8,407 nt of DNA from an uncultured Coriobacteriaceae bacterium (GTDB lineage Bacteria > Actinomycetota > Coriobacteriia > Coriobacteriales > Atopobiaceae): NCBI GenBank assembly GCA_900544655.1, contig UQWE01000058.1, positions 1 to 8,407 on the forward strand, given 5' to 3'. The notes under the pieces are model-generated. The model saw only the letters and a list, made by a program, of their open reading frames with translations. It was not told the DNA's origin and searched no databases. The translations under genes were made by a program, and so were the position numbers. Numbering within the stretch: the stretch's first letter is position 1; each line of letters starts with the position of its first letter. Below are positions 1 through 5,438 of this stretch, piece by piece.

Positions 1-20
1 AAGCCTGCCAGAGCTGCGCC

Positions 21-1232
21 TTACAGGCTCGCCTTGCCCGCAACGATTCTCCTGATCCCCTGGATGTCAGAGATCTCCTCGAGCACCGCCACAATCTCAT
101 CTGACTGGAAGAATTCCCCACGGCGACGGTTGCCCAGCGGCCTCAGGATCCCGTACTCGCAGGCTCGCTCAACCAGAGAGAGCGAGGCGCGAGGCGTGAT
201 TCCCAGGCGCTTCGCCAGATAGGCGGTGCTCACGACGGGCTGCTCGACGAGCACTCCGGGGAGGCGGTGAATGCTCGCCCCCCTGCGCTCGGTAATCATG
301 GCCTTCCACTCCTCGATCACGCTGTCCATCTTGACGGCAGTGAGTCCTCCCACAACGATCGCGAGCTCAAGTGCGCTGATCAGCTGCTCGACAATCGCAA
401 CCGGGTTACCCTGCTGGTATGCGGCGATGGCTGCCATGTAGGCGTCGATGTCATGGAGCAGACCAGCGGAGAGTGGCAATGTGACCCGGCTCAGCACGCC
501 TTCGTCTCGCAAAATCTTGTGGAGGAGAGCGCGGCCCGTTCTCCCGTTGCCGTCTATGAACGGATGAATCGTCTCGAGCTGGGCATGGAAGATCGCCGCC
601 TTGGTGATGGGAGGGATGTCATCCCTGGCCGCAAAGGAGACCAGGTCATCAAGATGCGCAGCGACCCTCTCGTATCGAGGCGGAACATAGAGCGCTCCAT
701 GCGGGCTGAAGGACGAGCCCCCGACCCAGACCTGCTCTGACCTGAGAGCGCCGCCGAATGTCGCCCCGTCTCGGCTGATCAGAGTGCGATGAATCTCGAG
801 AATTCCCGCGACCTCGAGCGGGCCCTCGAGCGACAACGCGCTCTTCATCGCGGCAATGTTGCCAGCGATGAGCTGGGCGTTATGCGGAGCGTCAGGCGCG
901 AGCTCTGCCAGGGCCACGTTTCGCGCGCTTGAGGTGAGACTTTCGATCTGGGAGCTCGCGGACGATTCGCTCCTGAGCAGCATGGCGGGGAGATCGTATC
1001 CACGCATGCGCTGCTCCGCGTCAAAGCGAGCGAGGGACATGAGCAGGCCGGAGGCCCTCTCTGTCAACGCGGCGGGCAGCTCGACATCCCTATCCGCGAT
1101 GAGGAGCGGGACCGCCGCCTCATACGTGGAGGACATCTTCCTACGCTGGGTTTTCGAGATAAACGGGAGAGCATCCGGGTCGCTCTCCCAAGGCAAGGTC
1201 TCGAACCCGATCGCCGGCCACTGCCGCTCCAT
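21..1232 (-). CDS. fic: Fic-domain AMP-transferase-like protein with C-terminal winged HTH
   Basis: This is a 403-residue Fic/DOC protein. Fic enzymes usually transfer AMP from ATP to hydroxyl groups of target proteins; the target here is unknown. The core motif HPFIDGNGRTGR is complete at residues 223-234, with catalytic His223, the anion-hole GNG and Arg231/Arg234, so the enzyme should be active. Residues 1-110 form a Fic_N-type region with SSQIES at 93-98. This resembles the class II inhibitory motif (S/T)xxxE(G/N), with Glu97 as the inhibitory glutamate and Ser where Gly or Asn is usual. Residues 172-185 (GSSFSPHGALYVPP) look like the substrate flap. Residues about 329-386 form a winged helix-turn-helix (STAYLAKRLGITPRASLSLVERA, then a wing), suggesting DNA binding. 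The ATG at 1230-1232 has a modest GAGGGC ribosome site 4 nt upstream. Three palindromes lie directly before it, so autoregulation is likely (inference). Family call is firm; the biological role is not. Confidence 0.93.
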   Translation of the reverse strand: MERQWPAIGFETLPWESDPDALPFISKTQRRKMSSTYEAAVPLLIADRDVELPAALTERASGLLMSLARFDAEQRMRGYDLPAMLLRSESSASSQIESLTSSARNVALAELAPDAPHNAQLIAGNIAAMKSALSLEGPLEVAGILEIHRTLISRDGATFGGALRSEQVWVGGSSFSPHGALYVPPRYERVAAHLDDLVSFAARDDIPPITKAAIFHAQLETIHPFIDGNGRTGRALLHKILRDEGVLSRVTLPLSAGLLHDIDAYMAAIAAYQQGNPVAIVEQLISALELAIVVGGLTAVKMDSVIEEWKAMITERRGASIHRLPGVLVEQPVVSTAYLAKRLGITPRASLSLVERACEYGILRPLGNRRRGEFFQSDEIVAVLEEISDIQGIRRIVAGKASL

Positions 1233-1240
1233 GGCGCCCT

Positions 1241-1271
1241 CGCTTCCGTTAGTTGTTTGCTAATGGAAGCG
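1241..1271. promoter_or_regulatory. Operator-like palindrome 1 upstream of fic
   Basis: Arms CGCTTCCGTTAG (1241-1252) and CTAATGGAAGCG (1260-1271) are inverted 12-mers with one mismatch and a 7-bp spacer. The site is only 8 bp upstream of the fic start codon and includes sequence next to its ribosome site, so a bound protein could block the promoter or the early transcript. It is the copy closest to fic in a set of three. Confidence 0.75.
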
Positions 1272-1279
1272 AATGCTGT

Positions 1280-1314
1280 TTCACTTCCGTTAGTACTATT
1301 CTAACGGAAGTGAA
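1280..1314. promoter_or_regulatory. Operator-like palindrome 2 upstream of fic (perfect copy)
   Basis: Arms TTCACTTCCGTTAG (1280-1293) and CTAACGGAAGTGAA (1301-1314) are perfect 14-bp inverted repeats around the 7-bp spacer TACTATT. It is the best match of the three copies and its centre (1297) is exactly 41 bp from those of the other two. On the minus strand it contains TAGAAT, a possible -10 element of the fic promoter, but no good -35 is spaced correctly from it. Confidence 0.8.
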
Positions 1315-1319
1315 GTGCG

Positions 1320-1356
1320 ATTCGCTTCCGTTAGAAACTCCCGAATGGAAGCGAAT
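1320..1356. promoter_or_regulatory. Operator-like palindrome 3 upstream of fic
   Basis: Arms ATTCGCTTCCGTTAG (1320-1334) and CGAATGGAAGCGAAT (1342-1356) match as inverted 15-mers except at two positions, again around a 7-bp spacer. It shares the core half-site CTTCCGTTAG with the other two copies. It is the copy furthest from fic and lies about 40 bp beyond the stop codon of the neighbouring winged-helix frame. Confidence 0.75.
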
Positions 1357-1397
1357 CGGCGCCATCCCCCTACTGCCCCTGCTTCGCGTACCTGGCC

Positions 1398-1631
1398 TCA
1401 GTGGCCGCCTTCGCGGGGCGCCACCAGGCCTCGTTGGCCACGTACCAATTGTCCTCTCAAACGGCTCGTTGCCCCAACGGTCAGCTCAATTACACCAGCC
1501 GAAATCAACGCATTGAGCCTATACCTGACCTGGCTCACGCTAAAGCCGGTCTCCGACACGAGCTCGCGAACGGACATTTCGCCATTCGACCCGAGCAAGC
1601 TCAGCACGCAACCCTCATCTTTCTTCGCCAC
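1398..1631 (-). CDS. Small winged-helix protein, or remnant of a larger gene
   Basis: A 77-codon frame begins with GTG and encodes a winged helix-turn-helix: MSVRELVSETGFSVSQVRYRL at about residues 19-39 is the helix-turn-helix, followed by NALISAGVIELTVGATSRL as third helix and wing. The tail after residue 60 is basic and glycine-rich and looks non-domain. Similar domains occur at the C-terminus of larger proteins such as AlbA_2/RecG-like ATP-binding regulators, so this may be the surviving end of a decayed gene. Against a working gene: no clear ribosome site precedes the GTG, and an in-frame TGA lies one codon upstream of it. In favour: a 15-bp perfect inverted repeat sits 13 bp upstream, as expected for an autoregulated DNA-binding protein. 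The domain call is reasonable; whether it is expressed is open. Confidence 0.45.
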   Translation of the reverse strand: MAKKDEGCVLSLLGSNGEMSVRELVSETGFSVSQVRYRLNALISAGVIELTVGATSRLRGQLVRGQRGLVAPREGGH

Positions 1632-1644
1632 CTGTCAGTCACAG

Positions 1645-1694
1645 TCGCCCCAATCACTCACATTTCTCACTGAGATTAAGAGTGATTGGGGCGA
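1645..1694. promoter_or_regulatory. 15-bp perfect inverted repeat, candidate operator
   Basis: TCGCCCCAATCACTC (1645-1659) and GAGTGATTGGGGCGA (1680-1694) are perfect inverted repeats separated by 20 bp. The spacer itself contains TCTC-ACT-GAGA. No run of T follows on either strand, so a rho-independent terminator is unlikely. Its position just upstream of the small winged-helix frame suggests an operator for that protein or for the ancestral full-length gene. Sequence and spacer differ from the fic palindromes, so a different protein should bind here. Confidence 0.6.
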
Positions 1695-1802
1695 TATCAA
1701 TAAGACGGCCGTGGCGAGCGAGAAGTCGAGCCAATTATCCACGCATAGGAGAAAAGCCGCCTGCGACGATGGCGTTGTGGGGCTCGAACGTGTTGGACAT
1801 CG

Positions 1803-2120
1803 CTACGAGAACTTCCTCATCGGGTCACGTCGACAGTCCTCGAGAAACTCGACCCCCACGGTCCCCACCGTCTCGTCGATGGTGTAGTAAATGCCATAGT
1901 GCCCGGTAAACGTCACGCGAACCTCATGGTCGGGCATCGCAGACTCGTAAACGGGCTCGTAAACCTCGCCCATCGCCGGGGCAACCTCGAGCATGCGAAG
2001 CCTCCTTGCGACGCGCCTCGCATCGTCGCGGGAGGAAATGCCGAGCAACCTCTCCTTGACGGACCTCGCGAGAAGGACCTCGTAGTGTCGCAGACCATCA
2101 TCCCGCCCAGACGAGCTCAC
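1803..2120 (-). CDS. RelE/ParE-family toxin of a type II toxin-antitoxin pair
   Basis: A small basic protein of the RelE/ParE superfamily, known for mRNA-cleaving or gyrase-inhibiting toxins. It starts with the family's strand-helix pattern (HYEVLLARSVKERL) and ends with a beta sheet and tail typical of the group: HEVRVTFTGHYGIYYTIDE, then VGVEFLEDCRRDPMRKF. The RRDPM-x-x-F ending is common in one ParE/RelE subgroup; I cannot tell from sequence whether it acts on ribosomes or gyrase. I chose the GTG at 2118-2120 (105 residues) because it overlaps the antitoxin stop as GTGA, the classic coupling arrangement. A GTG three codons earlier (2127-2129, 108 residues) is possible. No strong ribosome site precedes either start, which also favours translational coupling to the antitoxin. 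The frame is intact. Confidence 0.87.
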   Translation of the reverse strand: MSSSGRDDGLRHYEVLLARSVKERLLGISSRDDARRVARRLRMLEVAPAMGEVYEPVYESAMPDHEVRVTFTGHYGIYYTIDETVGTVGVEFLEDCRRDPMRKFS

Positions 2121-2404
2121 AGCGGCCACTTATCCGCAAGCTGGGAGAGCGTCTCGTCAAGAGATGCCGACTCGCCACGCCTCAGCTCGTCATGGCCTCG
2201 GGTAATTCCAGCGTAGACGCTCTTTTCGCGCTCGATAATCGCCTTGCGGTAGCTCATCTCACGATCGTACTCGGCCGCGTCGAGGAGAACGACCGCCGCC
2301 TTGCCGCGGCGAGTCAAGTAGATGGGTTCCTTCGTCCGCATCGCCTCGTCCACGAGCGCGGCAGTGTTCCTCTGAAGCTCTGTCACCGGCAGCACGGTTG
2401 GCAT
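2117..2404 (-). CDS. Phd/YefM-family antitoxin
   Basis: A 95-residue antitoxin. The N-terminal half (MPTVLPVTELQRNTAALVDEAMRTKEPIYLTRRGKAAVVLLDAAEYD, residues 1-47) is the standard Phd/YefM fold that dimerises, binds operator DNA and represses its own operon. The C-terminal half is charged and helical and would wrap around and neutralise the toxin. The ATG at 2402-2404 has a good ribosome site, GAGGAG with a 5-nt spacer. The stop overlaps the toxin start by 4 bp, giving antitoxin-first order as usual. A 13-bp perfect inverted repeat lies 21 bp upstream of the start and is the obvious candidate for autoregulation by this protein. Confidence 0.92.
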   Translation of the reverse strand: MPTVLPVTELQRNTAALVDEAMRTKEPIYLTRRGKAAVVLLDAAEYDREMSYRKAIIEREKSVYAGITRGHDELRRGESASLDETLSQLADKWPL

Positions 2405-2424
2405 ACGGTCTCCTCGAAAAGATA

Positions 2425-2456
2425 GTCCTGATACATATTGTTTTATGTATCAGGAC
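2425..2456. promoter_or_regulatory. 13-bp perfect palindrome between PTS operon and TA pair
   Basis: GTCCTGATACATA (2425-2437) and TATGTATCAGGAC (2444-2456) pair perfectly around the 6-nt loop TTGTTT. The repeat begins 5 bp after the SIS gene stop and ends 21 bp before the antitoxin ATG, all on the minus strand. Two roles fit: an operator for the Phd/YefM antitoxin, or a terminator for the PTS operon. The RNA hairpin is followed on the minus strand by TATCTTTTC, a weak U-tract, so the operator role seems the more likely. I could not define -35 and -10 boxes with confidence. Confidence 0.65.
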
Positions 2457-2461
2457 ACATG

Positions 2462-3205
2462 CTACAACCTATAGTGAATGCAGTCCGTATACTCCGCGAA
2501 CAGCTTCCTATTCAACTCATCGCCCCCGTCAAGATTTGCACTGTAAAACACGGGCGGATGCTCCATGCCGGCGTCAACGAGCTTCTGCACGAGCGCCGCG
2601 ACGATGGCATCGAGCATGGCCGCGCCCACCACGGTCGACGTCGGCGACACCTTCTGGTCCATGCCGTCAATCTCAACGGCAGCATCGCCCACGTCACCAT
2701 GGTTGTCGAGCACGATATCCGCCAGCTCGAACAGGCGCTTGCCATTCGAATGGCGCGACGTCACAGACTGCGAGTACGCGAGGTTCGTGACCGCAATGAC
2801 CTTGACCCCCGCTTCGCGCGCCGCCATCGCGATCTCGATGCCCACGGGATTTCGACCAGAGACCGAATGGACAATCAGCACGTCACCCGCCTTGAACTCC
2901 GCCCTGTCCTTCGCAATCCGTGCACCATAACCCATGAGCCGCTCCATCGAGCTCGTATGCGTAATTGGCGAGGTATCCAACATGAGCTCGGGCGCAAAGA
3001 TGGGATTCACCAACATGCAGCCACCCGCTCGATAAAACAACTCCTCCGTCAGGATTCCCGCATGGCTCGCGCCAAACACCCAGATGGAATGCTTGCCCCA
3101 CACGCAGTCAAACAGCGCGTCAACGCACTGTTCCATGTGGTCGTGCTCTTTCTCCGCCACCGTGGCGAGCAAATCCCGGACGATGCCAAAGTACTTGAAC
3201 TCCAT
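2462..3205 (-). CDS. SIS-domain phosphosugar-binding protein (COG4821 type)
   Basis: A 247-residue single-domain SIS (sugar isomerase) protein. SIS folds bind phosphosugars and act as isomerases, lyases or regulators; the exact reaction is unknown for this subgroup. Visible sites are VFGASHAG at 43-50, the first phosphosugar loop; a Ser/Thr-rich turn SPITHTSS at 79-86; HSVSGRNPVG at 113-122, the second loop with the conserved serines; and a Rossmann-like strand VKVIAVTN at 134-141. The ATG at 3203-3205 was chosen because GGGGAGGA lies 4-5 nt upstream; a longer reading from 3280 lacks such a site and adds no domain sequence. Being last in a PTS operon, it probably handles the phosphosugar delivered by EIIC/EIIB, for example as isomerase or hydrolase partner of an amino-sugar or keto-sugar route (inference). 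It has no HTH, so it is not an RpiR-type regulator. Confidence 0.88.
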   Translation of the reverse strand: MEFKYFGIVRDLLATVAEKEHDHMEQCVDALFDCVWGKHSIWVFGASHAGILTEELFYRAGGCMLVNPIFAPELMLDTSPITHTSSMERLMGYGARIAKDRAEFKAGDVLIVHSVSGRNPVGIEIAMAAREAGVKVIAVTNLAYSQSVTSRHSNGKRLFELADIVLDNHGDVGDAAVEIDGMDQKVSPTSTVVGAAMLDAIVAALVQKLVDAGMEHPPVFYSANLDGGDELNRKLFAEYTDCIHYRL

Positions 3206-3223
3206 ACGTCCTCCCCTAAGTGA

Positions 3224-3257
3224 GCGGGCGCACCCGAGAAGCCCCAGATGCGCCCGC
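3224..3257 (-). other. Stem-loop between EIIC and SIS genes
   Basis: GCGGGCGCA (3224-3232) and TGCGCCCGC (3249-3257) pair perfectly with a 16-nt loop, within the 93-bp gap between the EIIC stop and the SIS ribosome site. No U-tract follows the hairpin on the minus strand, so it is unlikely to be a full terminator. A GC-rich intercistronic hairpin like this often stabilises the upstream message or marks a processing site, giving different amounts of transporter and downstream enzyme. Confidence 0.55.
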
Positions 3258-3298
3258 AATCTCAATAAGCAAACAGACAAGTCACGCTAGCCACATGT

Positions 3299-4582
3299 CT
3301 ACGCGATGAGCTTTGCCACAGCGCCAACGACCATGCCCCACAGGTCAAAGTCCTGGCCGCCGTAGACGAGCATCCACTGCTGGATGGTGTTGTTGAAGAA
3401 GTACGCACCGAAGCCCACGAGAAACACGGCGATGATGCCGCTCACAGCCGCACCGATGATCGCGCCGCGAACGCCGCCCGTGGCATTGCCCACGATGGAG
3501 GCGCAGCCGATCTCAAAGAAGCAGGTGGAGATCAGTGGGATGACAACCGTGGGGAAGATGCCCATGGCCCCGGTGACGAGAATGGTCGCGCAGGAGGTGA
3601 CCATGGCAACGATAAAGCCAATGAGCAGAGCGTTGGGCGCATACGGGAAGATGACGGGCACGTCAAGCGCGGGAATGGCGTCAGGCACGACCTTCTCGGC
3701 AATGCCCTGGAAGGCAGGCACGATCTCCGCGATGAGCATACGAACGCCCTGGAGCATGACGGTGATGCCCACGCCAAAGTAGATGGCGTGCGTGAAGATG
3801 TAGGTGAAGATGCCTGTCTTGCCCTCGGCAAAGCCCCAGACAACCGCCGGGTCCTGGCCATTCGCAACCAAAATGAAGTACATGACGATATAGGTGATGG
3901 CAATCGTGAAGGAGCCCGTGATGGCAATCTCGCGCAGGAATCCGAGGCTCTTGGGGAACTTGAGGTCCTCGGTGGAGTGGCTCTTGTCACCAAAGGCCTT
4001 ACCGAGAAGACCGGAGATCACGGACAGACAGGTCGTAGGGTGGCCGATGGTGAAGGAGTCGTCACCCGTAACCTCCTTAACGAACGGACGCATGAGGTTG
4101 GGCGAGACGATCATGTAGAGCGCCGTGAAGATGGCGGCGAGAATGATGAGCTTGCCACCCGTAAGCCCGGCGTCAACGCCCGCGGCGATGAAGACAAACG
4201 GGAACCAATAGAGCATGTGACCCGTCAGGAAGATGGACTTCCACTTGGTGAAGCGCGCGACAAGCACGTTGATGGCGAAGGCCACAATCATGACGATGCC
4301 AATCTCGGTGCCATACTCAGCGCCGATGTCGACGGTCGTGCTCGGAATGGCCTGCGGCATCACGGTGTTGAACGCCGCAGAGATGCCGTCGATCGAGTTG
4401 CCCGTGATGAGCCCCGTGCCCGTCGACAGGACGAAGAAGCCCACGGCAGTCATGACGGTGCCACGCACAATCTCGCTAAACGGCTTCTTCTGCAGAATCA
4501 GGCCGATGCAGGCGATGAGCGCGATGAAGATGGCACCTTGCCCAAAGATCTCGTTGATTACGAAGTTAAGAACGGCTTCCAT
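3299..4582 (-). CDS. PTS sugar transporter EIIC, ascorbate (UlaA/SgaT) type
   Basis: A 427-residue membrane protein of the EIIC ascorbate/galactitol family (PF03611). It carries the sugar across the membrane while EIIB phosphorylates it. About eleven hydrophobic segments are visible, for example residues 15-30, 41-60, 95-110, 118-135, 143-160, 217-240, 259-278, 316-338, 343-360, 372-395 and 412-426. Family landmarks shared with E. coli UlaA include TGHMLYW (120-126), SFTIGHPTT (176-184), EDLKFP (205-210), QGVRM-x-IAE (278-286) and APNA (315-318). Two UlaA glutamines reported to contact ascorbate (Gln139, Gln195) align with Trp126 and Pro182, while the neighbouring His residues (122, 181) are kept, so a different substrate is likely. 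The start has GGGGAG 7 nt upstream. The gap to EIIB is only 17 bp, fixing it in the same operon. Confidence 0.93.
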   Translation of the reverse strand: MEAVLNFVINEIFGQGAIFIALIACIGLILQKKPFSEIVRGTVMTAVGFFVLSTGTGLITGNSIDGISAAFNTVMPQAIPSTTVDIGAEYGTEIGIVMIVAFAINVLVARFTKWKSIFLTGHMLYWFPFVFIAAGVDAGLTGGKLIILAAIFTALYMIVSPNLMRPFVKEVTGDDSFTIGHPTTCLSVISGLLGKAFGDKSHSTEDLKFPKSLGFLREIAITGSFTIAITYIVMYFILVANGQDPAVVWGFAEGKTGIFTYIFTHAIYFGVGITVMLQGVRMLIAEIVPAFQGIAEKVVPDAIPALDVPVIFPYAPNALLIGFIVAMVTSCATILVTGAMGIFPTVVIPLISTCFFEIGCASIVGNATGGVRGAIIGAAVSGIIAVFLVGFGAYFFNNTIQQWMLVYGGQDFDLWGMVVGAVAKLIA

Positions 4583-4599
4583 GGTCTATCTCCCCTTCC

Positions 4600-4893
4600 C
4601 TACTGCTTGTCGTAGGACTCGAGGTAGGCAAGCGTCTTCTGCTCCACCTCGGCCTTGTTCATGAAGTTGTCGACCTCAATGACGGGGACTTTGGCACGGT
4701 CCTTGATGTGCTCTCCCAGCTCGCGAGAGATGAAGATGACGTCGCAGTCGTTGGCGCAACAAGTGTTGACGTCTCCGCAGAACGCCTCAATCTCGATGTC
4801 GTGAGCCTTGGCGATCTTCTGGATGTTGGTGCGCAGGAGCAACGAGCTCCCGCACCCATACCCACAGACCGTCTGAATCCTTGGCACGCTCAT
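4600..4893 (-). CDS. PTS EIIB phosphocarrier, ascorbate/galactitol type
   Basis: A 97-residue cytoplasmic EIIB that accepts phosphate from EIIA and passes it to the incoming sugar. The phosphorylation loop is at the N-terminus, VCGYGCGSSLLL (residues 9-20); Cys10 is the expected phosphocysteine by comparison with UlaB. A second cysteine (Cys14) inside the loop and a CC pair at 45-46 are unusual extras. The rest follows the lactate/galactitol EIIB fold with a second strand IEIEAF and third strand CDVIFISREL. The ATG at 4891-4893 has an AGGTGG ribosome site about 7 nt upstream and a further AGGAGG 15 nt upstream. It lies between EIIA (65-bp gap) and EIIC (17-bp gap). Confidence 0.92.
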   Translation of the reverse strand: MSVPRIQTVCGYGCGSSLLLRTNIQKIAKAHDIEIEAFCGDVNTCCANDCDVIFISRELGEHIKDRAKVPVIEVDNFMNKAEVEQKTLAYLESYDKQ

Positions 4894-4958
4894 AGGCCTT
4901 CCACCTTTCCTCCTCTGCGGCGATGCGACTCACGCACCACCGCGCCGGCAAACTAACC

Positions 4959-5390
4959 TCACCCATTAAGAAGCGCATACATTGCCTTCGGTGACTCCGC
5001 GCTCATCAGGGAATCGAGAAAACCATCGTCAAGCAGCTTTTCGGCAATTCGCTGGAGCCTAGCAACGTGGGACTCGGAGTCCGTGCATGCCAGACACATC
5101 ACGATGCGCACCGGGTCGTGGTCGCAGTGAAACTCGATGTCGGAGTCAAAACGGGCGATGGAGAGGTCACTGGCCATCACGCCATCCCCTGGCGCCGCGT
5201 GCGCAAGCGCAAGCCCTGGCATGATGACGATGTAAGGGCCGAGCCTGTTCACGCTCTCAACCATGCGCTCCACATACGTCTGGGCGATTGACCCCCTGTC
5301 CACAAGGGGCTCGGCCGCGATGCGGATGGACTCCTCCCAACTGTCCGCATGCACTCCAAGCTGAATGCTCTCAAGGGCAATGCTCTCCAT
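4959..5390 (-). CDS. PTS EIIA, mannitol/fructose-ascorbate (UlaC) type
   Basis: A 143-residue EIIA of the PF00359 family that takes phosphate from HPr and gives it to EIIB. The active-site motif is MPGLALAHAAP (57-67) with His64 as the phosphorylated residue, preceded by the family signature GPYIVIMPG (51-59). The overall pattern closely follows UlaC, and it is colinear with the C-terminal EIIA-like domain of the regulator encoded just upstream. The ATG at 5388-5390 has an excellent ribosome site, GGGAGGAG with a 6-nt spacer. The gap to the regulator is 48 bp, consistent with one transcript. Confidence 0.92.
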   Translation of the reverse strand: MESIALESIQLGVHADSWEESIRIAAEPLVDRGSIAQTYVERMVESVNRLGPYIVIMPGLALAHAAPGDGVMASDLSIARFDSDIEFHCDHDPVRIVMCLACTDSESHVARLQRIAEKLLDDGFLDSLMSAESPKAMYALLNG

Positions 5391-5438
5391 CCCTAACTCC
5401 TCCCGTAGCGGTTGTCATCACTGGCAAGAAAGGCCGAA

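Noticed and set aside
1241..1356. The three fic palindromes considered as a CRISPR array
   Set aside because: Units are only 41 bp apart with palindromes filling nearly the whole unit; intervening sequence is too short for spacers and there are no cas genes.
1645..1694. Inverted repeat considered as a rho-independent terminator
   Set aside because: No T-run follows on either strand and the 20-nt loop is long; an operator fits better.
1735..1800. A 21-codon minus-strand frame starting ATG TCC AAC just after the toxin stop
   Set aside because: Too short to judge; the nearest GAGGA is about 13 nt from the start and no recognisable motif is present.
1315..1887. A 190-codon plus-strand frame across the fic upstream region and the toxin end
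   Set aside because: It runs through the operators, the inverted repeat and the antisense of two better supported genes; composition is Ser/Thr/Pro-rich and domain-free.
2438..3223. A 261-codon plus-strand frame opposite the SIS gene
   Set aside because: It is the antisense of a clear SIS domain and is rich in His and Arg, as expected for antisense of a GC-rich gene.
3788..4615. A 275-codon plus-strand frame opposite the EIIC gene
   Set aside because: Highly charged low-complexity product, antisense of the membrane segments of EIIC; no start signal.
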